From NCBI GenBank assembly GCA_002633025.1, contig NMRB01000798.1:147559-211558 (forward strand): a DNA stretch of 64,000 nt, written 5' to 3'. Both the position numbers and the translations under genes were made by a program. Below, one piece after another: positions 1-10,227 of the stretch. Positions within the stretch are counted from its first letter, which is position 1. Every line of letters begins with the position of its first letter. The notes under the pieces are model-generated. The model was not told the DNA's origin and ran no database searches. It saw only the letters and a program-made list of their open reading frames with translations. The stretch is from Notospermus geniculatus. Taxonomy: Eukaryota > Nemertea > Pilidiophora > Heteronemertea > Lineidae.

Positions 1-1029
1 GTCTACATTACATTCCAAAACGCAGCAAGTTTCCCTCAAGTGATATCTAATGGAAAAGTCATTACGTTAACCTTTAATTTTTAATAAATTAATTGAATAT
101 CTCTTTACTATTACTATCGATAATGACATGTGGGTGTTTATTGTTCGTATTGATAGTCAACACAAATAGGCATGCAGGTGCCATCAATATTTTCATCATT
201 TTGTCTGTTATGATCAGTGGCGGCTGACATAGCAAGAGTATACAAGGGTCTCGGCGATTCAGCACAATTTACAAATCAACGACACCTTTTTGATGCCCCA
301 CGTGTAACAGCACATCAAAACAATCATGATCAAAATAGAGCATTGCGTTGGCCAATCAGATTATAAGGAGTACATCATATCTAATGAGGCAACGCCCGCA
401 ATCCGTTCACACCCGCTAACAACACCCTTAACCAATTTAAACACTGAGTTCGCAAAATATCTTTGGAAAAAATGATCATTGACTTCACATAGAGAATCAA
501 TAACAATGTATTTCACACCAACTTGATCTAAAGTGTGCCTAGATCAGCATACAAAATACTATCATACATATGTCGAAGCAGTCCACCCTAGCTTGAGAAA
601 TAATTTCCACTAAAAACAACAAATAATGCACAACATTTTTCACTCTGTACCATGAAACTGTGCTGTTGTTTTGATATTGGAAACTGCTTCACGTTCTTGG
701 AGCTCTGTAGACCTTATAATAATAGAGTGATACTATGACACATCAAGTCAAAGGCTACAATTCTTCCCTGTGCATTTATCTGACCATTGAATAAAGTACT
801 CCCTGTAATTACATGACAGTCACTCATTTTTATAGCAAAGCTCTCAATCGTTAGACACATTATGAGAAAGATACCAGCTTCCTATTCACGATCACCTCAA
901 CTCATTCATGATACCTCCGCCAAAAAAAAGCTTGTGGAGGCATTATTGCTCCTTCAATCCAGAAATACTACATTTGAGGTAAAGCATGCCAAGATGCATC
1001 TGACCTCATTTGGGCTCAGACGACCATCA
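1..1029. other. Intergenic, no gene recognised
   Basis: AT-rich unique-looking DNA. No open frame here shows coding character or family resemblance, and no strong repeat was seen. Confidence 0.5.
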
Positions 1030-1640
1030 ATTTCAGTCAAGCTCAGCAAAGGAACTCTTGGTGACCTCCTATTCAGTCGAGCTCAGCCAAGGTGCTCTTG
1101 ATGACCTCCTATTTTAGCCAAGCTTTGCCAATGTGCCCTTGATGACCTCCTATATTTCAGTCAGGCTCAGCCAAGGTCCCTTGATGACCTCCTATTTTAG
1201 CCAAGCTTTGCCAATGTGCCCTTGATGACCTCCTATATTTCAGTCAGCCTCAGCCAAGGTGCCCTTGATGACCTTCTATTTTAGTCAAGCTCAGCTAAGG
1301 AGCCCTTGGATGACCTCCTATTTTAGTCAAGCTCAGCCAAGATGCCCTTGGTGACCACATATTTCAGTCAAGCTCAGCAAAGAAGCCCTTGATGACATCC
1401 TATATTAGTCAAACTCAGCCAAGGTGCCCTTGATGACCTTCTGTTTTAGTCAAGCTCAGCTAAGGAGCCCTTGATGACCTCCTATTTTAGTCAAGCTCAG
1501 CTAAGGAGCCCTTGGATGACCTCCTATTCTAGTCAAGCTCAGCCCTTGATGACCTTCTATATTAGCCAAGCTCAGCTAAGGAGCCCTTGGATAACCTCCT
1601 TTTTTATTCAAGATCTGCCAAGGTGCCCTTAATGATCTTT
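1030..1640. repeat. Minisatellite, about 48-bp unit
   Basis: About 13 imperfect tandem copies of a unit of about 48 bp. It contains agtcaagctcagccaaggtg and cccttgatgacctcctattt. Copies differ by point changes and small deletions, and some carry tttgcc in place of cagcc. No open frame crosses the array, so it looks non-coding. Confidence 0.9.
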
Positions 1641-2269
1641 TACTAATTGAGGAAGGTGTTAGTAAGAGTTAATAAGAGTTACAATTTGCAATAAGACTAT
1701 TCCAGGCATCACCACATTTCACAGCCCAATGAAAGCTGACTTTTCTCATCTAGATCTAGGTCTCCAATTTACACACAATTAAAATGTTTTCAGTCCAAAT
1801 TCAGTTACTTCTAGCAAAGAACACAGACCACCACCACAACCTGATGCAAAAACCAATTCACCCCCATCCAACAATCAGTCTGTTTTTCATAATGACAGAC
1901 AACAATGTGCCTACACGAAGTAAAATCTTTTTGTCAAATCAAAAAGAATCGTGGAAATATGTGGAAAAACAGGCCTACAAGATAAAAACCTCATCACCAT
2001 CCCCGTGATAATGATTACACCTCAGGCACGAGTCATCATCAGATAATTACAGATCAGGAATATGTGAATATAGCAATGATGAATCTTACTTTGTTTGCAA
2101 GTTTCCAATTTTTCAGGCGGAATTGTGTAGGAAGGTGAGAGCCAAATAATGAGTAATGGCTGGACTTCTGTATGCTACAAGGAAAATGCTAGGCAACTCT
2201 CTTAGATTTGTGTGCAATGGCCGTTAGGTCTGATACCCTACTAAAAGTGGCATCGCCTCTGTACTTAAG
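1641..2269. other. Intergenic, no gene recognised
   Basis: No coding exon, RNA gene or clear repeat was seen between the minisatellite and the TIR element. Confidence 0.4.
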
Positions 2270-2385
2270 GGCCCATATGCACCAACGGAGTTTAACCCTG
2301 ACTTGGGCTTAACCCACACATCTTCTATTGTACTTCCATTGTCCCTGTTGAGGTTAGGGTTAATCTGCGTTGGTGCATACGGGCC
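2270..2385. mobile_element. Small TIR element (MITE), family A copy 1
   Basis: 116 bp bounded by inverted ends ggcccatatgcaccaacg and cgttggtgcatacgggcc, flanked by aag on both sides (3-bp target duplication). A second copy is at 48858-48984. Short length, GGC/GGG termini and 3-bp duplications suggest a Harbinger-type MITE (inference). Confidence 0.8.
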
Positions 2386-3074
2386 AAGGAGCATAACTCA
2401 TTTCGTAGCTTGTTGACACTAATGTAAATGACAGTCCCCAGGAAGGAATCTGTTGAGAGTGGCTGTGTTAATGTGGAGGAATTTTCCCCGACTGTGAAAA
2501 AACACTCAGTTAAATCAGGGACTCAACAAGCGACCACGATCAATAACATCAGGCAAAAGTAACCGCAAGACTATAAGAGTGCAGACAGGCATAATTGGTA
2601 AAACCTTGTTTTAAACTGGCCATGAGAACCACTTCTAAGGATGCAGACAGTACCAAGCATCATTAGCTTGAACTCATTGTTTGCCGTGTCCCGACTTGGT
2701 GACATCACAGGTAATTGTATTGTATTGTAGTTCTCCATTAGAGCCAAAGCCAAAGACAAAGCATTATTGGCATTGGTAAGTGTGGAAGTGGCCATCTCAA
2801 GCTACTCATGTTCCTCATTTGGATGGGGTATTTTAGTTACCCTTGCAAAGGTACAAGGTTCAAGGTTCAGGACTTACTGTCCCATGCAATGGACATGAAG
2901 AGCCAAGGGTGTTTCATTCCCTATGGCCCAGGCTAGATTCGAACCCAGGACCTACTGCAGGTATCATGATAACTATACTAGGCTGCATATCAGGGCTGCT
3001 GGTATGGACACGATTTGGCCAGACAGGTTTTTTAGGATACATATCAAGGCTGCTGGTATGGACACAGGTAATGA
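2386..3074. other. Intergenic with tRNA-like SINE fragment
   Basis: Contains a B-box-like stretch (gattcgaacccaggacc, about 2937-2953) in reverse orientation and two short direct repeats around 2985-3060 (atatcagggctgctggtatg). This suggests SINE debris; no gene was recognised. Confidence 0.4.
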
Positions 3075-3980
3075 TTCGGCCAGACAGCAGGATAATCAAA
3101 TGGGCAAGATGTGCTAATGCCAAATAGATACCTGAACAATCGAGTGATGAACAATGAAGAACTTGCTACACCTACATGTATGTGAGCAGGGTTTCCGCCA
3201 GAAAAAAAAACGAGGGTACGGACCAAAAAAAAATTTTTTTTGAAAAAAAAAAATGTTTGAAATTTTTTTTATTTTATTTTAAAAAGGTTTTAAACAATGT
3301 TTGGTGCCATTTTAGGCGTATTTTGAAGCATAAAATCCCCGTGCCGGTCATGCCGGTTGTTTGGGTTCGTCTGGCAAGTCATGGAAAAATGGTTACCCAA
3401 CGTTTTTGAGGGTACGGATCCGTACCCGGGAAAAATTTAAGGGAACGGAATTTTACCCATTTTACCCTCTGGCGGAAACCCTGGTCAGATCTGGAAACAT
3501 ACCACGCAAAATAGATGTACTAAAGCAATGCGACTGTCAATACAACGAAGTTGGTAGATTTTTCTCCATCAAGCATCACTTCAATCTCTCAACAACTGTA
3601 CAATCTTTCCATCATCCACATACAACTCCCCCAAATCCAAAAATTCCATTTGACAAAAGCACCAGCATTCGCCATCACTGCTCTTTTCGCTTCACGACAT
3701 TGACAGCTTGGGACCATTTTCAAAATGCTTTCAGTCCATTATCGCTATATTTGAAAGTTGTTGAGTGAGGGTTTGAACACCATAAGAGGATGTGGATATA
3801 TGTCAAGAGATGCGTGGTTTGTCCTATTGCAGGGTGATGTGGTTCACGTCCGACGTCCCCCTCCCGTTAAGGAAATGGAAGAGTATGTCTGAGGACCAGA
3901 GATTTTGTCTGAAAGCAACATATTTTTTGCTCTCGAATCTGAATGGATTTGTCCTGTACCAACAAAGAGTTATGACAAGT
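3075..3980. repeat. Tandem near-identical block 1, copy a
   Basis: The same sequence returns at 3982-5858 after a single N at 3981, apart from a roughly 980-bp insertion in copy b. Differences are scattered single bases and A/T run lengths. It looks like two haplotypes placed in series. Confidence 0.85.
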
Positions 3981-3981
3981 N

Positions 3982-5858
3982 TGGCCAGACAGGTTTTTTA
4001 GGATAATCAAATGGGCAAGATGTGCTAATGCCAAGTAGATACCTGAACGATCGAGCGATGAACAATGAAGAACTTGCCACACCTACATGTATGTGAGCAG
4101 GGTTTCCGCCAGAAAAAAAAACGAGGGTACGGACCGAAAAAAAAAATTTTTTGAAAAAAAAAATTTTTTGAAATTTTTTTTTAAATTTTAATAAGGTGTT
4201 AAACAATGTTTGGTGCCATTTTAGGCGTATTTTGAAGCATAAAATCCACGCACCGGTCATGCCGGTTGTTTGGGTTCGTCTGGCATATGGAAAAATGGTT
4301 ACCCAACGTTTTTGAGGGTACGGATCCGTACCTTGGAATGAAATGGTCCATGGACCATGTGCTCACCTGGGTGAAAGTACCAGAAAAACAAATGACAAAT
4401 GTTAAATCGAAATGTTCCAGGGGTCTTGAGTTCCAGGGTCATACGATTATGGTCAAAATTTCAAGGTCAAAACGTTCTGGCATGAGAATTTTTGACATAT
4501 GTGCCGAAGTCCATTTTCCAAGATGGCTGCCTGGTAACCATTATTTGCATTCCAATTGGGCAAAAATTTGCTGTACACATAGAGGATACCTAGTAGATAG
4601 ATGATCACACCAATTTAGAATAGGGCCAAATAGCCACAAAACGTGCCACCAAAATGGCAAAATTTTGAACTTGACCTCTGTGACCCTGAAAGGTAGGTCA
4701 AATCAAAACCCCTTTACATATGTCATGTATCCTCATTAGACGCACCTGTGATAAAAATTTGGAGACAATCCAGTGAACAGTTCAGGAGTTACTGGACTTT
4801 GAGCTTTGGTTTTGGCCACCTGGTGGCCAACCCGAGAATCGAATCGGACCGAAACTTGGTGTCATAGGTCATCTGACATAGGGGTATATATGTACCAAGT
4901 TTCAGGTCAATAGCACCCGTGGTTACGAAATGTACCACCAAAAGGCAAAATTTTGAACTTTCACCTCTGTGACCTTGAAAAGTAGGTCAAATCAAAAACC
5001 CGTTAAATATGTAATGTACCCTCTGTAGATACACCTATGACAAAAATTTGGAGGTGATCCAGTCATTAGTTCAGGAGTTATTGCACTTTTTGTGTTTTTG
5101 GTTTCCGCCACCTGGTGGCCAAGCTAAGAGTCGAACCGGACCGAAACTTGGTGTCGTAGGTCATCTGACCTAGGGGTATATATGTACCAAGTTTCAGATC
5201 AATAGCTCCAGCGGTTACGAAACGTGCCCTGCTAACGGACGACGACGACGGACGACGACGACGACGGACGACGGACGCAGACCCACGACAATAGCTCACC
5301 AGGTGAGCTAAAAATTTAAGGGAACGGAATTTTACCCATTTTACCCTCTGGCGGAAACCCTGGTCAGATCTGGAAACAACCACGCAAGATAGATGTACTA
5401 AAGCAATGCGACTGTCAATACAACGAAGTTGGTAGATTTTTCTCCATCAAGCATCACTTCAATCTCTCAACAACTGTACAATCTTTCCATCATCCACATA
5501 CAACTCCCCCAAATCCAAAAATTCCATTTGACAAAAGCACCAGCATTCGCCATCACTGCTCTTTTCGCTTCACGACATTGACAGCTTGGGACCATTTTCA
5601 AAATGCTTTCAGTCCATTATCGCTATATTTGAAAGTTGTTGAGTGAGGGTTTGAACACCATAAGAGGATGTGGATATATGTCAAGAGATGCGTGGTTTGT
5701 CCTATTGCAGGGTGATGTGGTTCACGTCCGACGTCCCCCTCCCGTTAAGGAAATGGAAGAGTATGTCTGAGGACCAGAGATTTTGTCTGAAAGCAACATA
5801 TTTTTTGCTCTCGAATCTGAATGGATTTGTCCTGTACCAACAAAGAGTTATGACAAGT
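3982..5858. repeat. Tandem near-identical block 1, copy b with insertion
   Basis: Repeats 3075-3980, but between gtacc (4329-4333) and aaatttaaggg (about 5309) it carries an interspersed repeat missing from copy a. Confidence 0.85.
4334..5308. mobile_element. Interspersed repeat, roughly 1 kb, absent from the other copy
   Basis: The insertion begins ttggaatgaaatggtcc and ends agctcaccaggtgagctaa. Inside, a unit of about 270 bp occurs twice (about 4660-4927 and 4928-5223), starting near caaaattttgaact and including acctggtggcca. Near the end is a gacgacgga simple-repeat tract (5236-5277). The class is unknown; a retroposed or non-autonomous element is likely. No coding frame was found. Confidence 0.7.
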
Positions 5859-6917
5859 GATTACATCCGATGAACAAGTTTTAGATGCCCTCTTCATCAC
5901 ATGAATAGGTGGGCTGACAGGGAATCGAACCGCAGATTCAAAGGTGTGACAAGTGGAGATAGTTCCTCTGTGTCGCTTTATTTAAAGTTTTCAGTCATTT
6001 GTTTGCCGATTTGGACATCAGCAAGCTAATCAATCCAACCTGAAGGGTCTTCATCACTAATTGTCATGTCATAACAGGTGTGGATCGAGGATTTTTGACA
6101 GAGGGGGGTCAGGGCTGCAGAAGGCGGTCGTTGCAGGCAGGGCCAAAAGATGCCCACACTGATGGGGGTCTGGGGTTTTGAAATCTACAGGGCCGTAGAC
6201 ATGATTTCCTGGCATCTCAGTATATATCAAACAGAAGCTTTATTTTTGCTTTTTTTATTATAGTCGCAAATTATTGAGAAAAAAACAATTGGTGGTGGCG
6301 AGCAGGGGAGTCACGACCCCCAAAACCCCCCTCTGGACCCGCGCCAGTGCATAACCTTTAAGGTAGTTGCACACATACAATTATGTCTCTCACACATCGA
6401 CATATGATCATGTCTCTGATGCGCTTTAAAAGCTGACGGCACAAAATAATAGTCGTGTTGCAGACAAAAAACTCGCAGTAGATGAGATGGACATGAGAGG
6501 TATTTCAGTAGCGTACATGTGCTTTTACCAAAACATAGGCCTATACTCTACCTCATACCACCTTAGGCTTTTATACATAAAAGATAGGTCTGTGTTTCTG
6601 CTTGTACTATAAGACGTTTTCAGACAAAAACTAGGCCTTCATTATCAGTAGTTGATACACTTTAGAAGTTGGGTCATGAAAGGTCAACACCGCAAAAACA
6701 GGCACTGAGGAATGATCAATCAGATTTGAAAAAATACAGCCTAAAGAAAGATTGAATGATAACCGAGAGTGACATGGTGTTGAAGGCTAATGGTAGATTT
6801 ATACTCTGCCAAGCAGCATCCTGTTGCATGGGATCTTGGGGCTGAATGCAGCTTACATCACACAAGTCAACAAGCCTAGTTATAGTGTCAACAGAAGTTT
6901 TTTTGTCCTCACCATCT
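5859..6917. other. Intergenic, repeat debris
   Basis: Contains a Gly/Pro-type G- and C-rich pair (aggggggt near 6102; acccccctctggacccgcgcc near 6325-6345) that may be imperfect ends of a small element. No gene was recognised. Confidence 0.35.
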
Positions 6918-7422
6918 GTACGAGGCATGTAACAAAGGGAGCTCTACACCTGACCAGTCCTTCCAGATGGGAAAAGACAGGAAGCATTTCGGTTTACACA
7001 TATGAATTCTTGTTTCACATATCGTCGAGGCTGGATTCGAACCCAAGATAAAACCGCTTGCCAATCGGACTTGATAACCACTATAGTACGTTTAAGTCAT
7101 CTGGAGCTCGATGGGCGGACTTTCGGTTGTCAGGCAGACCTTGGTATTGTTGGTGAAGTCTGGCTATTGACATGCATTTTATTGACAGGACACTTCCAGT
7201 CAATCCCATGCCTGTGCCTGTGTTCAATTTCAAATCAAGGTTTTAGTTGTATGTTCAATTTCAAACCAAGGTTCAGCTGGTTAGAAAACAATGTGCAAAT
7301 CAAGGTTTTAGTTGTATGTTCAATTTCAAACCAAGGTTCAGCTGGTTAGAAAACAATGTGCATTGGACCGTTTAGAGTAAACCCTAAGTTCACTGTGGTC
7401 TGGTTACTAAGGGTTTGATTGA
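6918..7422. repeat. Tandem near-identical block 2, copy a
   Basis: 505 bp repeated at 7477-7981. Three single-base differences were noticed by eye. The two are joined by an N at 7423 and about 50 bp of GC-rich sequence. The block includes a reverse-oriented tRNA-like segment (gattcgaacccaagataaaa) and an internal 65-bp direct repeat around caaggttttagttgtatg. Confidence 0.88.
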
Positions 7423-7476
7423 NTCTGCGTACCGATTTCGGCGGTTCGGCGCGGGTTCGGCGTTTTCGAACTGCCG

Positions 7477-7981
7477 GTACGAGGCATGTAACAAAGGGAG
7501 CTCCACACCTGACCAGTCCTTCCAGATGGGAAAAGACAGGAAGCATTTCGGTTTACACATATGAATTCTTGTTTCACATATTGTCGAGGCTGGATTCGAA
7601 CCCAAGATAAAACCGCTTGCCAATCGGACTTGATAACCACTATAGTACATTTAAGTCATCTGGAGCTCGATGGGCGGACTTTCGGTTGTCAGGCAGACCT
7701 TGGTATTGTTGGTGAAGTCTGGCTATTGACATGCATTTTATTGACAGGACACTTCCAGTCAATCCCATGCCTGTGCCTGTGTTCAATTTCAAATCAAGGT
7801 TTTAGTTGTATGTTCAATTTCAAACCAAGGTTCAGCTGGTTAGAAAACAATGTGCAAATCAAGGTTTTAGTTGTATGTTCAATTTCAAACCAAGGTTCAG
7901 CTGGTTAGAAAACAATGTGCATTGGACCGTTTAGAGTAAACCCTAAGTTCACTGTGGTCTGGTTACTAAGGGTTTGATTGA
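7477..7981. repeat. Tandem near-identical block 2, copy b
   Basis: Same length and order as 6918-7422. The pattern fits an uncollapsed allele rather than an old duplication. Confidence 0.88.
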
Positions 7982-8072
7982 CATACGCCCATCGAGCTCC
8001 AGGATATATTCTTGATATTCTTGATATAATGGAAGAAACTGACTTGCGGAAGTACATGTCGTCTTAGGTCTT

Positions 8073-8201
8073 TTCTAGAGTTTCAGATTGTAAAGTTCCA
8101 CTTGAAAAAGACCCCGGTTGGGGTCGAAAATTCGTGAATTCTGGAGATTGACTTCTTGCTTATTATCATTTTGTGTGTCAATTTTGTGCTATTCTGTATC
8201 T
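8073..8201 (+). mobile_element. Fragment of the inverted-repeat element found at 10 kb
   Basis: Shares ttttctagagtttcagattg, the stem gaccccggttggggtcgaaa and gattgacttcttgcttatta with 9976-10213. It continues into the same outer segment (ttgtgtgtcaattttgtgct) found there in reverse. Confidence 0.75.
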
Positions 8202-9957
8202 CGTCTTAAGAAAGCTGTGGAAATGTGTGTGGAAAATGTCCCAGGAGTTCCTTACTAATGGTATAGGTTATGGTCATGGCAGAAAGAACCTTTTCTGTGG
8301 TAAAACCTGTTGAAATCGTGTTAAAGAAGGCATCTAGGTGTAATTGTTTGCAGAGGATGGAACTCACCTTTTATTTACCAAGGATAAACAAACTCAGGTG
8401 GAGAGGGAAGACAGGAACCCACAAGGTCGAAGAGCAGGAACTGTATGCGTCAAAGATTATTGATAGGTTTCAGAGGTAGAATCCTTCAGCATGACGATGC
8501 AGCATGAACTCGGGATACAACATACTTTCAGTTTGCAGCAATCCATCATTCCCGACCAATGAGCTGTCCAAGTGGTGCAATGGAAACATCCCAACCTATC
8601 ACCTCTTAGTTCCAGATTTGAACCCTGGGTGTCTTGCCCATAGAGCCAACTAACCCATGGAGAGTGCCTTGAGATGGTAAGGATACAGAGTGCATTCCAA
8701 CTCAGATGGTACATTATGGGTTTATCATTGTCTGATGAGTATATTGACATTGATTACTAGTCATAAAACACCATAATAAACAATTATGGTTGGTTTACCT
8801 TGCCTTGGCAAAGATACAGCAACCTGTGCCAGAATCATGCTACTTATGCCAAGTTCTAACTTTATCTATAATAATGCACTTATAAATAGTCAGAACAATA
8901 ACCAGTTACTGAGGTGGTGATCTTGTCTTTTTGTTTAGGCTCATCCAAACCTCATACTGTCAATCAAAAGATCTTCATCACAGCCAAATGTATTGGCATA
9001 TTAAAGGGGCAGTGAGGCGATTCGCCATGCATGCACATTTGTCACTCAGACTAATACTTGGTGGAGCCACTTTAATGTAACCTTGGTGGGTACTTGTGTA
9101 GGGAAAGTTTTCACCTGCAAAGAAAGGTGTCCTCATCTGCTAGGTGGTGCCACGATGACCCCATCTTTGACCTAACTACCACAACCAGGATGGAATCAAG
9201 CTAGTTCAGAGATGCCAGTTGCAGATTCTAAGTAGGCCTAAATTAATGCAAAAGCTAAGTCCGGCATCTGAGATTAAAGCGTCAACATAGATCTACTCTC
9301 AAGACTGATATCATCTATTCAAATACCTTGTTTACTACAGGGTTAAATGGGGGCGTAAGAAAGTCACATCTATTTTCAACAAGCTTTTGTATCAGCGTCA
9401 TCAAAGCAGACACCAAGTGACGAGGTGGAAAAACGTGTCGGAAATATCAAAGTCAAAGACTGAAAAATCAACTTCAAAGGTTGGTTTGATTAAATGAACA
9501 TAATAGAGGAGAGAAGAGAAATCGGGAGATGGTGATGTTGTTGGCGGTGCCGGGTTGGAACCATGTGTGGCGTCGGGAAACTCTATCACAGAGGCACCTT
9601 TCACATTGACCTCTGGTTTTCCCTTGCACTGACAAACCATCTTGCCAAAACAATCCCAAGAAGCATCAATTCCTTGGTTAAATTTAGGTCCTACCATCTG
9701 CTTCTGAAGAAGACAGGATCAAGGGTATAGTCTCATGCCCATCGCGAAAAGATGAACTGGAGAAAACTCTGTGTAGCCTTGATGACAATCTGATCAATCA
9801 TTCCACATGAAAACAGACATCATCAATAATAAACACATGGCTTATCAATATCAGAAAACACTCACAGACCAAATATACCATGTGCAGAAAACATATAAAT
9901 CAATTGAATAGAGCAAAAGAACATGAACCGATGTGGAAGCTGTCATTTAGTATGTCC
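8202..9957. other. Intergenic, no gene recognised
   Basis: The longest notable frame is a 98-codon one on the minus strand (9401-9697), without a recognisable family. A tRNA-like stretch occurs around 8570-8650. Nothing else was supported. Confidence 0.35.
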
Positions 9958-9975
9958 ATCAGATGTTTTAGCAAA

Positions 9976-10213
9976 TCCAAGATACAGAATAGCACAAAAT
10001 TGACACACAAAATGATAATAAGCAAGAAGTCAATCTCCAGAATTCACGAATTTTCGACCCCAACCGGGGTCTTTTTCAAGTGGAACTTTACAATCTGAAA
10101 CTCTAGAAAAAAACTTTTTTCTAGAGTTTCAGATTGTAAAGTTCCACTTGAAAAAGACCCCGGTTGGGGTCGAAAATTCGTGAATTCTGGAGATTGACTT
10201 CTTGCTTATTATC
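9976..10213. mobile_element. Inverted-repeat element with direct-repeat flanks, Penelope-like
   Basis: Two 99-bp arms (10014-10112 and 10115-10213) are exact inverted copies separated by 2 bp. The element is flanked by the direct repeat atcagatgttttagcaaa (9958-9975 and 10210-10227), a likely long target-site duplication. Each arm has a hairpin, gacccc-ggtt-ggggtc, followed by gaaa, reminiscent of the stem II plus GAAA of hammerhead motifs in Penelope-like terminal repeats. The class is inferred. Confidence 0.65.
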
Positions 10214-10227
10214 AGATGTTTTAGCAA

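Noticed and set aside
1030-1640. CRISPR-like array
   Set aside because: Units are contiguous and imperfect with no unique spacers, and the DNA is from an animal: a minisatellite.
7020-7095. tRNA gene on the minus strand (ggttcgaatccagcctc with box-A-like tagtggttatc)
   Set aside because: The acceptor stem does not pair and the unit is part of a repeated block, so it is a SINE head, not a functional tRNA.
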